A DNA stretch of 64,000 nt. Origin: Nymphaea colorata (taxonomy: Eukaryota; Streptophyta; Magnoliopsida; Nymphaeales; Nymphaeaceae). The stretch spans positions 18,129,655 to 18,193,654 of the forward strand of contig NC_045143.1 in the NCBI RefSeq assembly GCF_008831285.2. Reading direction: 5' to 3'. Shown here in pieces: positions 38,160-49,700 of the stretch. Each line of letters opens with the position of its first letter. Within the stretch, counting starts at the first letter, position 1. The notes below the pieces were generated by a model that was not told where the DNA came from, did not search any database, and was given only the letters and a program-made list of their open reading frames with translations. The position numbers were made by a program, and so were the translations under genes.

Positions 38160-38760
38160 AAAGCAAATGGATTTATATCATGAACTTCGATCCAAAGCCA
38201 AACTGATCCATGTCCAAAAGGATCCAAATCATGACTTTGGATCCATGTCCAAACAAATCCAAATCATGACTTTATAGTCAAACACAAACAGATCTAGATA
38301 ACGATACTAGATCTAAATCACAACTTCAGATCCAAATCTAATGGATGCAAATCATAAATCTGGATCTTGACCAAATAGATCCAAATCATGACCTTGAACC
38401 CAAAACCAAATGGATCCAAATCATGAACGTTAATCAAAACTATATGGATCTAGGTTAAAGACCAAACCTAACTTAATCGATTTGGTACATAACTTTGGAT
38501 TCAAAATAGATATGGATCCAAAATAATCCAACTATTAAGATTCAGACATGAATTTAACATGGATCTGAAACTAGATAAAACATCCAGATTCAATCTATAT
38601 GGATCTAAATCTTGTTGCATAGGAAATGAATCCAAGTACGAAGATTCATATCTAGATATTAAACGAACATGAAAACAAAATAGATCTAGATTCAACAATT
38701 AAGATCCAAAATAATTCCATATAGATCTAAATCATGTTCTAAATACTGGACGTGAAATAT
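38160..38760. repeat. Degenerate gatccaaatcatga repeat block
   Basis: About 600 bp dominated by irregular copies of ggatccaaatcatgac and relatives (gatctaaatc, gatccatgtccaaa), spaced roughly every 25-45 bp. It lies upstream, in element orientation, of the copia gag and could be the 5' untranslated part of that element. Confidence 0.6.
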
Positions 38761-39640
38761 CCAAACAAATATTCGCTTTGCTGTAAAATATAAACGCTCA
38801 TTAACATTAAAAACGGGAAAAAGTTGAACGTCTTATGGCCTTAACGCATAAACCCTTTTTTTAATGCCTTAGCACGAACTGCCCAAACGGCAGAAAGGGG
38901 AAGTACGTTATGCCAACTTGTAACAAGACTCCAGAACCAGAGGTGAACGACGGTGGTCTCCTGAGAAGTCGGGTCCCTCTGCGTCTCTCGTTTCCTTACG
39001 GTTACCGTCTTGCCTTTGCTGCAGCAGCCAGGGAGGTACCGACGGCCCTCCTTCTACAGTCAGAAACCACTGGCGAGGACGGCCAGTCGACACTCACCCT
39101 CTCGCCTGATCAGAATCAAGGGACCCATTTCCCGACTCTCTCTCGGTAGTCGGCGCCAGCTACTACCGCCACTGGCCTCCTCTTTGCCGTCATGAAAAAC
39201 TGGTGGGAGCCTAGGTCGGACCGCCTAAACTAGTTGTCGAATGCCGAACTCCCTTTCCAAGGATCTCTTGAGATAGATGCGGAAAACAATATAAGAGGGC
39301 TTATACAACTCAATCCCCGCCGGACATGCAACCCCGGCTAAAAATTTTCCCAATAGGACGTGAAAACTGGAATGGTTCCTCAAAACCCCAAAGGCCGACT
39401 CCTATCACAGATGCAAGGAGGGTCGAGGCTAGTACAACCGATGCGATACAAGTAAGCACTCACCACACTCAACGCGCATCACATACAAGCAACCAAACCA
39501 TTCAAGCATGCCTAGTCGAGCAAACCACGCCCGTAACCCCTAGGTGGTCAAGCAGCCCGTAGGTGTGTCTTCGGCACTCGTGCCTAAGAGGACCCCGATC
39601 GGCCGCAACGCCTTCAAAGGCAGGCTCAAAACAAGAACAC

Positions 39641-40518
39641 TCAATCCCCGCTCTATAGGGGAATCGACACCAACCTTCCCGGAGCTAGTATGGGGTCACG
39701 CCGTGACAAAAAAGACCAGGTCACAACACTCAGCAATCAGCCCACTCTGTCATGTGGGGTGAGCCCACAGCTCGGCTGAAGGAAGAGCTCTCGGTTTTGT
39801 TCGTTGTCGAGGGCCTTCTTTCACCACACACCGTAACGCGCGAAGAATTCCTCCCGCACGATCCCTGTCTTGGCAGCTCCGAGGCAGTCACAGGGAAGGG
39901 TTCGGCTGGGCAGCTCCGCAGCAGCAACAAAAGAGGGAGTGGGGGGGGGGGGTTAGGCAGATGCTTCCGTATTGACTCCCAGGAGCTCGAGCCTCTGCTC
40001 TCCTCTTGCTTAGGACGTCGAGCTCTCTCGGTCCTCTATTTTCACCGAAACCCTGCGATCTCCTGGTTCGAAGGCAGCCATCGGTCGTCGGGGTCTCCTC
40101 CACAGCAACACCAGCAAGCTTTAAGTGAAGGAGAGGGAGTCGGTCTGTAACCCCGCTCAGAACGTTAAGGGGGAGGACTGAGTAGCTGCTCCCACACTCA
40201 ATCCTCGCTCTATAGGGGAATCGACACCAACCTTCTCGGAGCTAGTCCGGGGTCACGCCGTGACAAAAAAGACCAGGTCACAACACTCAGCAATCAGCCC
40301 ACTCTGTCATGTAGGGTGAGCCCACAGCTCGACTGAAGGAAGAGCTCTCTCAATCCTCTGTTTTCACCGAAACCCTGTGATCTCTTGGTTCGAAGGCAGC
40401 CATCGGTCGTCGGGGTCTCCTCCACAGCAACACCAGCAAGCTTTAAGCGAAGGAGAGGGAGTCGGTCTGTAACCCCGCTCAGAACGTGAAGGGGAAGGAC
40501 TGAGCAGCTGCTCCCGCA
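39641..40518. repeat. 557-bp tandem duplication, second copy deleted internally
   Basis: Copy 1 is 39641-40197, copy 2 is 40198-40518. Both open with tcaatcc-cgctctatagggg and share gtcacgccgtgacaaaaaag and ggtcgtcggggtctcctcc. Copy 2 lacks about 235 bp. The joint is at gagctctc, which occurs at both ends of the missing segment in copy 1 (39785 and 40020). Confidence 0.85.
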
Positions 40519-42689
40519 CCGATCAACGAGGTTCCACAGCTCTCGGTTCCTCCTGAGCGGGCTCTGCTTCACGATCTCCAGCAGAACACCGTCGTCTCCT
40601 CCTCACAACACATCACGAAACAAATCAACAGCAGGAAGGAACAACAAGTAGAGATGCACAAACGAGAGGGAAGAAATGCACCGGATGAGGTGCCTCTCCC
40701 GAAGACGAGTCAGTCGGGGAAGCTAGAGGTGATGCCTCTGTTTCGTGGCAGAAGTTTGAGCAAGTGGTCTGCAAGTTGGGGAAGAAGGTTCGCCACGAAG
40801 AACAGCGTCTGTCAATGGAGATGCAGACGATTTCTGGTGAATGGAACAGGGCTCCAGCATGCTCCTGTAGTAGAAGGGCAACGGGGAGACAGAGGACAGC
40901 TCGAGTGGAACCCTCGGCGTCAAGAAGATCACGCTCGGGTTCTGTTTTTCTGCAGACTCAGGAAGAAGACGACCAACCAGACCTCTGAAGCTTCAGAAAT
41001 TCGCCATAATTCGTGGGAAGCGTGAAACTTGGCTGAGAGGTAGCCAACACCTCAAGGATTGGATGCCCAAAAGATGGGAAGCAACCGAGCACCAGAAGGC
41101 CCACTCGTTGAGCCTAAAATCTCGTCGGAGTTCTGCGTTTTTCAGGAAGCTCGTCGCCCATGTTCTCAGTAGATTTCTTCCTTCCGAGCTCCAAATCGGA
41201 CGAAATAAGAGGAATACAGCATTGAAATCAGTGTGGATGGGTTTATAACTAATAAACGAAGAGAATGAAAGTAAAAACATCATCGGAATCCATTGTAATC
41301 CCCAGAATGAGCAGATTCTTGGGTCGCGGTGGTTACAGGCGGCGATATTGAAGAAACGTCGCCGATTTCTGCTCGACTCCGTTCGGTGCCGCCCATGCCG
41401 GCATCCACCGTTGGATCTTCACAAAAATTGGTGGATAGGAGCGCCTGGATGTTAGGAAGAGAATGGCACCAGAGTTGGGAAGATCGAACGGTCGGATCGC
41501 CGGAAAATGCGCCGAAAACTTGATGTGGTCGGCGGCGGCGCCTGTCAGGAACCCGCCTGTTTGTTCTTCATTTTCCGGCCTCGATTCCTCACCAAATCGA
41601 GAAGTTCAAAAGGCAAAGTTGCAGTAGACTTCGAGAGGAAAGCAATGGGAGCAAAAGCCTCAAAAGATTTTGTCAATGGGTCGTCTGATCGAGGGAGAGA
41701 ACGCCTCGGCTTGCTAAGGCCTGCGCGCATTTCTTCCTCACCCGATGTTGCGTCTCCTTGACAGAATTGGTCGCCTGAGGACACCGGAGGCTGGAACGGT
41801 CGTCTAGACACGATCAGCCCGGTGTCTCCTTTCCTGGTGACGAACTAGCCCATTCGATTCGATCGTTTTCATCGAACCCGTGCCTAGCTCACGATTTCCG
41901 TGGGTTGGGGAGGATGAACGGAGGAGAGGAAGAACCCGCCGGTTCTTCTCCACCTGTGGGCTTCCGGTTGAAGAAAAACTAGAGAAGGTTCGAAGAGAGG
42001 AGGGTGATCACCGTTGTGATCCCTCGGTTCAAAAGAATTGAGCTACGTAGAGCTCTCGGGTAGAGAAGTTTCAAACGAGAAGAGGAAGAAGACGAGAGTG
42101 GAGGCGCACTGTAGATGCATCAAAACTTTGATTAAAATCCATTCAAAAGCTTCCCTAAAACACTGTAGCGATTACATTTATACTATTGCGCATCCCGAGA
42201 TGGTCTATGTCTCGTCCCGAGTTAGCACGTGTGCCGGGTCGATACTCCAACGTATCGATTCTAAACCCTAGATCTAGGAACCGGTTTCAGAAAACCGATC
42301 CGATACAAAAATTACCCAGTTTCTGCCTGTCTCACTCACTGAACCGGTTCGTTCTGAAGGTGGATCCTGATCCATGGATCTGCTTTGTCGCTCCTGCTCC
42401 AAGACCCGATCCGAAATTGTCTGGATCGCTGTATCTGGATCTCCCGTATCGAGAACTTGGTCAAACCCGGTTCGCTACGCGTCTTTGGTCAAACCGGTTT
42501 GGGCTCTGGTCAACGGACCACTTGGTTCGGTCTGGAGGTGAGAAGTGGGCTCGCTGGTTCTGAACTGGGCTCGGCAGATAACCTCCCTAGCATTTATGAC
42601 TGCACCTGTAACTCGGTATGTAGCCTCACAACAGGTTTCGGCAGGGTCTGGGCATGTCCGTCGGCGGAAAGCAACCTCACTGTGATCTA

Positions 42690-43145
42690 CGGCAGGGGCT
42701 AGGCTGCGGCTGACCTGCTGCGCTCGGCGGGTCTCGGCGGTCGTCCTGCGCGCGGCAGCTCTCAGCGCGGCCTGGTCTGTGGTCTCGTCCTGTCCTGGCT
42801 GGCTCGTCGGCGTCTGGCATGCGGCAGCGCTCGGCGCGGTCGGACGTGCGGCGGCACCCTGCCTCGGCTGGCCCGGCAGTGTCGTCAGCTCCGCCCGGGG
42901 CTCGTCTACTCGTCGCCTGGCACCATCGTCTGTCCATCCGTCCTGGCCCTCGGCAGTTGGCTCGGCCATGCCTGTCAGCTCCTCCTGGTCCTCTCGGCAG
43001 TCGTCCTCTCCGCGGCAGGCTCTCCCGTCGTCCGCGGCTGGCTCGACCACGCTCGGTAGCTGCGAGGTGGCCTCGGCCGGTAGTGGCTGGTCTGGCAGGG
43101 CCGTGTGGTGTGCTGCGGCGCTGGGTGCGGCGTCTCCAGTGCTAT
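42690..43145. repeat. GC-extreme low-complexity core
   Basis: Irregular repeats of ctcggc, ggcag and gtcgtcc elements with almost no A. It stays open in several frames on both strands for that reason. Confidence 0.7.
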
Positions 43146-43355
43146 AACCTGCATCCACAAGGGTTAATACTGCCCCTAGACCCCCTACGTCGTGCGGCCA
43201 AGTCTCGCCCTCACTAAGCCTCTCGGGCTCTCTTGGCGACAAAGGGTTCGCGCAGTCGAGCAACGAGTGAGGCTAGTCTCGGCCTAGTCCTAGGTAGTCC
43301 TGTATCAAAAACCGAGGGGCCCGTTTGGTTCAATTGATCTGTAACATGACGATGA

Positions 43356-43674
43356 AGGCCGATGTGGTGCCTCGACTGGTAGAGGGGCTCGGCGATCTCT
43401 CTACCGCTTTCTCTTCTCTGTGATCTGACGGAAAAGGGGAGGGGTGTTGTGCCCTCCCTCCGTTGTATTAGGCAAATGGAGACATCAGGCCCTCCCTGTC
43501 TTTGCCATACCATAGGAAAAAGGGAAGGATTGGGCGCCTTCCCTTTCATTGGTCTCCAGCAAGGAGGCGTCGGTCCTCCCTTCGCCAGCGGCATTTTTTA
43601 AATGAAACGATAGCGTAGGCACTCGACGATGCCTGCTAAGCGCCACGACGATGGCACGGGCACCTTCTGGTGCC
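43356..43674. repeat. Chain of nine short inverted repeats
   Basis: Consecutive perfect or near-perfect stems, each with its own sequence: AGGC/GCCT 43356/43369; GGTAGAG/CTCTACC 43378/43399; GGGAGGG/CCCTCCC 43437/43452 extended by ACGGA/TCCGT; GGCAAA/TTTGCC 43471/43501 with inner GACA/TGTC; AAAGGGAAGG/CCTTCCCTTT 43519/43537; GGAGG/CCTCC 43563/43575; AGGCA/TGCCT 43617/43630; GCCA/TGGC 43642/43652; GGCACC/GGTGCC 43659/43669. Loops are 4-14 nt for most stems (12 nt for the inner GACA stem). Stems are listed by the start base of each arm. Confidence 0.75.
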
Positions 43675-43850
43675 TGCCCAAAGAGGCAAGAGATAGTTGA
43701 AGAGATAGGGAGAGAGTGTTAGAAAGAGGGAGAGAGATGTGGAGACCAGCGTCTCCTCTCTCAACCCTACTTCCTGGCTCATCAGCCCAACTGGTCGGAT
43801 CAGGCCGGCCTGGCCCAGCCCGATGCCCCACCCTTATTTCTCAACAATAT

Positions 43851-44082
43851 GATCAACAGTTTTACCAGCCACTCTCAACAACACAACTCAATAGCTATAC
43901 GAAAAATCGAATCACATGGAAAACAGAAACTGGATTAAATGAAAAGCACACATGTAAGAACATCCTATATAAATTCACAAAGCCATGATAAACGTACATG
44001 AGAATGTTTGACTAATAACCAGAAAACCGATTTCTATTTCGAATGGCACCCCACTCCGAAGATGATATAACCTCTTGTCTTT
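43851..44082. other. Intergenic, no gene seen
   Basis: Ordinary AT-rich sequence between the GC-rich block and the family A element. Confidence 0.5.
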
Positions 44083-44083
44083 G

Positions 44084-44514
44084 GGGATGTCAATATATCT
44101 GATTTGAATTGGATATCCGACCGATCTGATCTGAAAAAAAAGGATATGGATAAAAATTTAATATCTGATTAAGAAATCAGATCAGATTCAGATTTAATAA
44201 ATGACATCCGATTAGATTCGAATTCGGATTCGGATATACATGAATATCGGATTGGATTTCAGATCGGATTCATTTTTAGACAAATATCCTCTATCTAATA
44301 CTTAGAAAATGGCAAAATCCTGTTCAAAAGTCGGATTCGGATTCAGATATAAGTATAAAAATCGGATTTGGATCGGATTCAGATTGTAAAATCGGATTTT
44401 GGATTTAGATATGACTTTGATTTATTCTAATTCGAATCTGAATCTGAATCTGAATATATGAATATCCGATAAAACAGATATAATTAAAGATGTGTCTGAT
44501 CCGAATGACATCCC
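44084..44514. mobile_element. Non-autonomous element, family A, copy 3
   Basis: Best-preserved copy. Perfect 9-bp inverted ends GGGATGTCA (44084-44092) and TGACATCCC (44506-44514), with an interior of alternating gaatctgaatc/gattcggattc motifs. The hexamer cttgtc lies a few bases outside each end (44074-44079 and 44517-44522) and may be the remains of a target-site duplication. Non-coding MITE. Confidence 0.7.
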
Positions 44515-44823
44515 TACTTGTCAATCCTTTCTCTTTAGAAAGGGGCGAGGCCAACTGAATTTAAGGGAGACGTTTGACTTCTTGAAAACCAAAAGCTTTA
44601 AGTCATGTTTCCTAATCATTGTGTTTATCAAGCTGTCCCATACCATTGGGTTCTCAATTTTGTCTAGGAGCACCAACATGAAACAGAAAACGGGCGGAAA
44701 CCCTCCTCCTTTTTCTTTACTCATCTACTTAGTCTTTTTTTTATTTTACTCATTTACTTAGTCTTTTTTTTATGCTACACTGTCTATAAAAAATTAGGAA
44801 AGAGGCCGGATTAAGATTTTGCT

Positions 44824-45224
44824 AGGGATGAACATGAACCAAGTCGAGTCCTAGTTCAGTCAACTTAAACTTGGTTGACTAATGAAACCATGTCAGCTCG
44901 AACTCAACAATAGCTCAACAGAAGCCGTTCGAGTTTGACTTGATGGTTACGTCTGAGCTCGATTAAAACTCGACAAACTTGTTTGAATATAATTGATATT
45001 CATCGTTATGCGTTGAGTTCAAACTCAATTCAATTAAAGCTTAAGAAACTCATAAACTCGTTTGAATATATTAACTTGATTAAGGTTTTGATAAATTCAA
45101 TTGAGGCTCGAGCTGGACCGGGTAGTTATGAAATCGAGCTCCACTCATTAGGCAAATGTTTCGATCGAACTGGTTAAGAGCCAAACTTTAACAAGTCGGG
45201 CTTCTCAACTCATTGTTCACCCCT
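44824..45224. mobile_element. Non-autonomous element, family B, copy 3
   Basis: Inverted ends AGGGATGAACA (44824-44834) and TGTTCACCCCT (45214-45224) match at 10 of 11 positions. The interior is the gctcgagttgag-type sequence seen at 5815 and 16145. Lies about 310 bp from the family A copy and just upstream of RPL26. Confidence 0.65.
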
Positions 45225-45399
45225 GACGCTACGGAGGATTGCGGGCTAATTTTGTCATTTACAACAAAGGACGTTTTGTGAATGTACACGAAAAATTGAG
45301 GGGTAGGCTGTTCATTTCTAAAAAATAGGCGGCGAAATGTTATTATCCCAAAAGCAGATCGGTAATTTGTTATTTTTTCAACAATTTAGGGCAACTCAA

Positions 45400-45484
45400 A
45401 AGTGGAAGGGATCGGGGTGGAGGCGCTTCTTCTCATTGCTGCCGCTCTCAGGAAGGGAGAGAGGGAGGGGTCAGTGGAGAGCAG
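45400..45484 (+). other. RPL26 5' leader exon
   Basis: GA/CT-rich leader ending in gagcag|gtacct at 45484. The next exon starts at about 45958 after a T-rich acceptor (tttttgtag). Start of transcription is not pinned down. Confidence 0.5.
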
Positions 45485-45670
45485 GTACCTTCTTTCTTCT
45501 TTCACAGGCTCTCCTTAATTTTTTTCTACGTCTCGTCTTGCCTGGTTATTGTTCGATCAGGACATCTTAGAAGCTTTTTGTTTCAGAATCTATCATTCAT
45601 TGGAAATGGTGTGCATAGTGGTGTCTGGGAAATGCATTTTCTATGGTTGTGGTTTTATTTGGATGGTGCG

Positions 45671-45694
45671 AACCCTAAGACGCACGAACCCTAG
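45671..45694 (+). promoter_or_regulatory. Telo-box-like motifs in the RPL26 leader intron
   Basis: Two close copies of the core aaccctaa/aaccctag (gaaccctaagacgc and gaaccctagcgc). Telo boxes (AAACCCTAA) are typical of promoters and leaders of plant translation-machinery genes. Here they lie within the first intron, and each lacks one base of the full motif. Confidence 0.35.
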
Positions 45695-45979
45695 CGCGTA
45701 AAGTATGTTACAATGCTTGGAATATCCATGCCTTGTGTCTTCCTGTGTGGGTTGTTTTTCTTATAGGACGTGCTTAAGAAGCAGTCATTGCTTATCATTT
45801 CAATCTCTACGACGTTTCCATGATTTTTTACCTTTTTTCTTCTTCTGTTTATACGTGTTATCATCTTAATGAACCAGGATTTTTGGGTTTATTTAATTTA
45901 AGTTTTCTCAATTTATATATTATGTCTCAATGGTCTGAGCAGCTTTTTTTTTTTGTAGAAACCGAGATCGTTGGCAAAG

Positions 45980-48360
45980 ATGAAATATAACCCAAGTAAG
46001 TCTGTGGCTGTTGTCTTTGGTACTTCATGGTTTACCTTGTTCTGAACTGTAGGCTTAGGATACTGACCTGGTTTTGTACTTTGATTGGGTTGGGTGGTCA
46101 GGAGTCACAAGCTCAAGGAGGAAGTGCCGGAAGGCACACTTCACTGCCCCTTCAAGTGTCAGGCGTATTCTCATGAGTGCTCCGTTGTCACCCGAGCTTC
46201 GTAACAAATACAACGTAAAACCTCTCTCTCGTGTTTGTTCACCCATGCTTAAATGTTTTGCCTCCTTTAACATATGAAATTCTCTGTCATATATAAAAGA
46301 TTTAGAACAAAATATATTTCATGATGGGAAGACTGATTTCTGAGTTTGTTCATCATAAACATTTTTGAGGAAAATGTTTCAGGGAAAAGGAAACGTGTAG
46401 GTGCATTATTCTGTTTGTGTTATAGATATCACCACTGTCACAGATATTGCAATATTATCAAGTGTGTTATGATAATATTGAAAAACAGGCAAAATGCAAA
46501 ATTGTTAACGTTTAACAAATCTTTTGGATATTTGTCAATGTTTCTGTTAGAAAATTAACAAAAGGCCAATTTCATAATATAGTTCCTACTTTCTACTATG
46601 TTTGTGCGTGCGTGTGTGTGTGTGTGTGTGTACATCCGAGATAATCTTCACTGGGAAAACCCTGATTATGACATTTGTGACAATGATGTTTCTTTTTCAT
46701 GATCACAAAAACACTTCATTATTCTTGGCCTGCACGTGGATGGACAATTGGCTCATAACGTGGATTACTGGTGGATGTGTTGTTAAAAGGGTCATAAAAT
46801 GGAATGTCCTTCGTGGATGCAACAAGGTGTGATTTCTGGGTTTTTTCATCACAATTTATAAGCCCTACAAAAGAAATGGAGGAAAAGGAACAAGTTGGTG
46901 CATCTGGATGTTCATATTGTTACTATTATGTTTCCATTTATGTGATCACAAAAATGCTGTTCTCTCATTCTGTGCATGGTCCGTTATCTGGATACACGTT
47001 TGGCTCATGGTATCGAGTTCTGTCACGTTTCATTTAGTGGCGAAATTGATGAACGTTCAATAAATGCGTCACTTTTAATCAAGAAAGCAAACAATGAGCT
47101 AGGAGTATTGTTGAACCAAAGTGGTCCCTCCAACTTTCGTTGGGCTTTCCTATGTTCTGGTCGATGGTAACATCTGTGTCACTCACTTTATATCCCTTGT
47201 TTAAATTTCTAGTTAAACATTCTACAAGAGACATAATTTAGTTTGTCTTTTTAGTTAGTGTTTGTTAGAGAAGGAACCAAGAAATGCTTAGATGTGAGAA
47301 CTCTAATTAAGCAAGGCTCAGGTTGGGGCAGCTTATAACAACTGGATTTGATGATATGCTCTGCCCGTGAAAGTTAATCCCCTTTATTAATGTCTTTAAT
47401 AATGTGATGTCTCTGTAATAATCTTTTTTATCAAAGAATCAGTGCATAATTCTGCCCCTTTGTAAATTGCATAAGACTTAGTTCCAATTCTGTTGAAAGG
47501 CATCTAAAGTTTTTTTTTTCCTTAAATGTGTTTGCCTTCCCATAGTATCTTCATTTCAATTATGCAGTGGAAAAATGAGAAATGGAGAAACAGTCTGGCG
47601 TCCTGTGCTGAATATCAGCCCTTGGTCTGGACTCCATGAGCATGTTATTTTCAGTGCCTCAGTGGTCCTCTGTGATTAAGAATTGCTCTTTAATATGGAG
47701 AGGTGGCTGTTTACTGCTTCAAAATCCTCTGGTATCATCAACGGGTATTACAGAATTGCTTTGTGTTATTCCTCCAGGTTCGATCAGTTCCAGTTCGCAA
47801 AGATGATGAGGTGCAGGTTGTTAGAGGAACATTCAAGGGAAGAGAAGGGAAGATTGTTCAAGTTTATAGAAGGAAGTGGGTTATTCACATCGAACGTATC
47901 ACAAGGGAAAAAGTCAATGGTATGCTCATTTCACTTACCTTATATTGCCTTCTACCTGGAAATTGTGGGAAATTCTCTGTTGTCCAAATATTCAGTTACA
48001 AGTTAGGGGGACCATAACCACATAAAACATGTTTCTTTAAAAAAAACTCGGTAAAAATGATAAAAACTTGTCAGCCAGAAAAACGGGGAAAAAGCGCCAA
48101 AACAAAAAGAAAAGACATGTTTTTTTCTGCCTTTTTGTTACTGCTATATAAGGAAGGGGCTTACAGCTTTATCTTGAAAATATGTAGGTACGACTGTGAA
48201 TGTTGGCATTGATCCTTCTAAGGTGATGATCACCAAGCTGAAGTTGGACAAGGACAGGAAGGCTTTATTGGAGAGGAAGGGTAAGGGGAGAGCCGCAGAG
48301 AAAGGAAAGGGCAAGTTTACTGCAGAAGACGTTGCTGCATCCCTTCAAGGCGTCGACTAA
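45980..48360 (+). CDS. RPL26: 60S ribosomal protein L26 (uL24)
   Basis: Structural protein of the large cytosolic ribosomal subunit near the exit tunnel; a KOW-domain protein. Complete gene with four coding exons: 45980-45995, 46102-46214, 47778-47919 and 48188-48360 (TAA), all GT-AG and in phase, giving 147 aa, the usual size. The product begins [20 protein letters not shown], has [20 protein letters not shown], the KOW core [20 protein letters not shown] followed by [20 protein letters not shown], then [12 protein letters not shown] and a Lys/Arg-rich tail ending [14 protein letters not shown]. No frame damage. A leader intron separates a non-coding first exon from the ATG exon. The 1.56-kb second coding intron holds a (TG)n tract. 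Confidence 0.97.
46215..47777 (+). other. RPL26 second coding intron with internal similarity
   Basis: Contains (TG)n at 46608-46631 and two diverged similar stretches (around 46650-46770 and 46900-47010, each with tttccatt/tttctttt...gatcacaaaaa and ggctcat). Nothing coding. Confidence 0.4.
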
Positions 48361-49480
48361 TCATTGGGCAAAGTCTGTACCTTGAATTTTCCTGTAGCTT
48401 GATTGCAGCAAGAGAGAAACAGTAGCTCGTAGGCGGATGGATAGATGTTGAGTCCCCATTTTGGATGATTTGTGTGCATCTGATTGTTTTGGTATTCATT
48501 TACATTTTGGACCTCTATCTTTGGATGATTGATATATGACTGTTACTACACTTTTTAACACCGCTTTCTTTTTTCCTGTCCTTTCCATTTTGTTGATGGA
48601 TAATGACGTGCAATTGCAATCCATCCTTTCCTTGGTGAGGATCAACACTAATGGCATACAATTGCCATTTTCCATCTTCTGACTTTTCACTTCCCAGATG
48701 TCTTTCAGCGTGATGTTTCCACCTGAAGGAAACAATGTGGAGCCAAGGAGAGCCTCTTGGCTACAGCATGTTAGCTACCATGTAAGACCGCTTGCCAGTT
48801 GCCACGGTTTTCCTTTCGTTGGCCCAACAGGCTTATGGATTTATTTTCCTACAGAGAATTTATACATTTCACCTTGATATCCAATATTCCGACAGATGTA
48901 TCTGAAAAAGGATGTCTACATGAATGGTGGCAAACGGGCTGAAAGCAGTAAAAAGGGTTTTGGTTTTTTTCATCTTCTGCGTATTTAATATTAATCCATC
49001 AACGCATTTTTCTTTTGGTATCGGACTTCTCGCTCTAAAATCTTGTGTTTGTCGACGTTAGTTCAGTGATGTTAGTCCTGCATTAAGAAAGATTCACTAG
49101 TTCAGTGATGTTAGCCATTTTTTGGTCAGAACATTTTTTCTCTTTTGACCATTTTCGTTATTGGAAAGTGGCTGTTTCAACGGGAATAAACAATATCTGG
49201 ATACCTGTTTGCAATCTTTTGAGTGAAATATTAACAACCCAATGCTGGGGAATCTGGCCCCTTTCACAAAAAGAATCTAAGAATGCAGAGCAACCATGAA
49301 CAAGCCTTCAAATATCAATTTCATTTACTAAAAGAAAAAAGAAAATGGGACTCGCTTATATTTTTTCGAATGAGAGGGCAAAAGTCTTCTACAGACCTGA
49401 CAAGGACATGGAAGGGCAATATTAACAGAAAAGTTTTACGCCTCTAAAATTTCATTCAATAATCGAACAAGATATACCTT
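48361..49480. other. RPL26 3' UTR and intergenic DNA
   Basis: The first 150-200 bp are the probable 3' UTR. No other gene was recognised to 49480. Confidence 0.5.
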
Positions 49481-49700
49481 GCTCTCTGTGATGGGTCAGG
49501 GTCTGGACCCGATCCGCTTTGTAATGTTGTTTGGTTCTATTTATACCCTTGTAATCCCTCTTTTCAGTGTGAATAAAAATTTATGAAAGAAAGTAGTGGG
49601 CACCAGTCCTCTCTCACCTGGGTTTTTTTCTTCTTGTTGAGGGTTTTTTCACGTTACATCGTGCCATTCTCTTCGTTTCCTTCATACACTTTGTATTGAC
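49480..49700 (+). mobile_element. Copia-like LTR 3' fragment
   Basis: Sequence order resembles the R-U5 end of plant copia LTRs: tttatacccttgtaatccctc, then gtgaataaaaattta, then ctctctcacctgggtttttttc and gagggttttttcacgtta. No partner LTR in the window; borders not determined. Confidence 0.4.

Larger units (their letters stand above)
38815..43850. mobile_element. GC-rich alien block, probable long-LTR or non-coding retroelement
   Basis: Five kilobases with far higher GC than either flank and no recognisable protein domain. It includes a 557-bp tandem duplication (39641-40518), a poly-G run (39940-39950), CT-rich leader-like stretches on the minus strand (41880-42130), an extremely GC-rich low-complexity core (42690-43145) and a chain of short inverted repeats (43356-43674). 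The 262-aa minus-strand frame at 43263-42475 is Ala/Pro/Arg/Thr-rich and looks like a by-product of composition. A large LTR or LARD-type element is my best guess; no LTR pair or target duplication was found. Confidence 0.4.

Noticed and set aside
42475-43263. 262-aa minus-strand open frame
   Set aside because: Ala/Pro/Arg/Thr-rich product of a GC-extreme low-complexity segment; overlapping long frames exist on the other strand.
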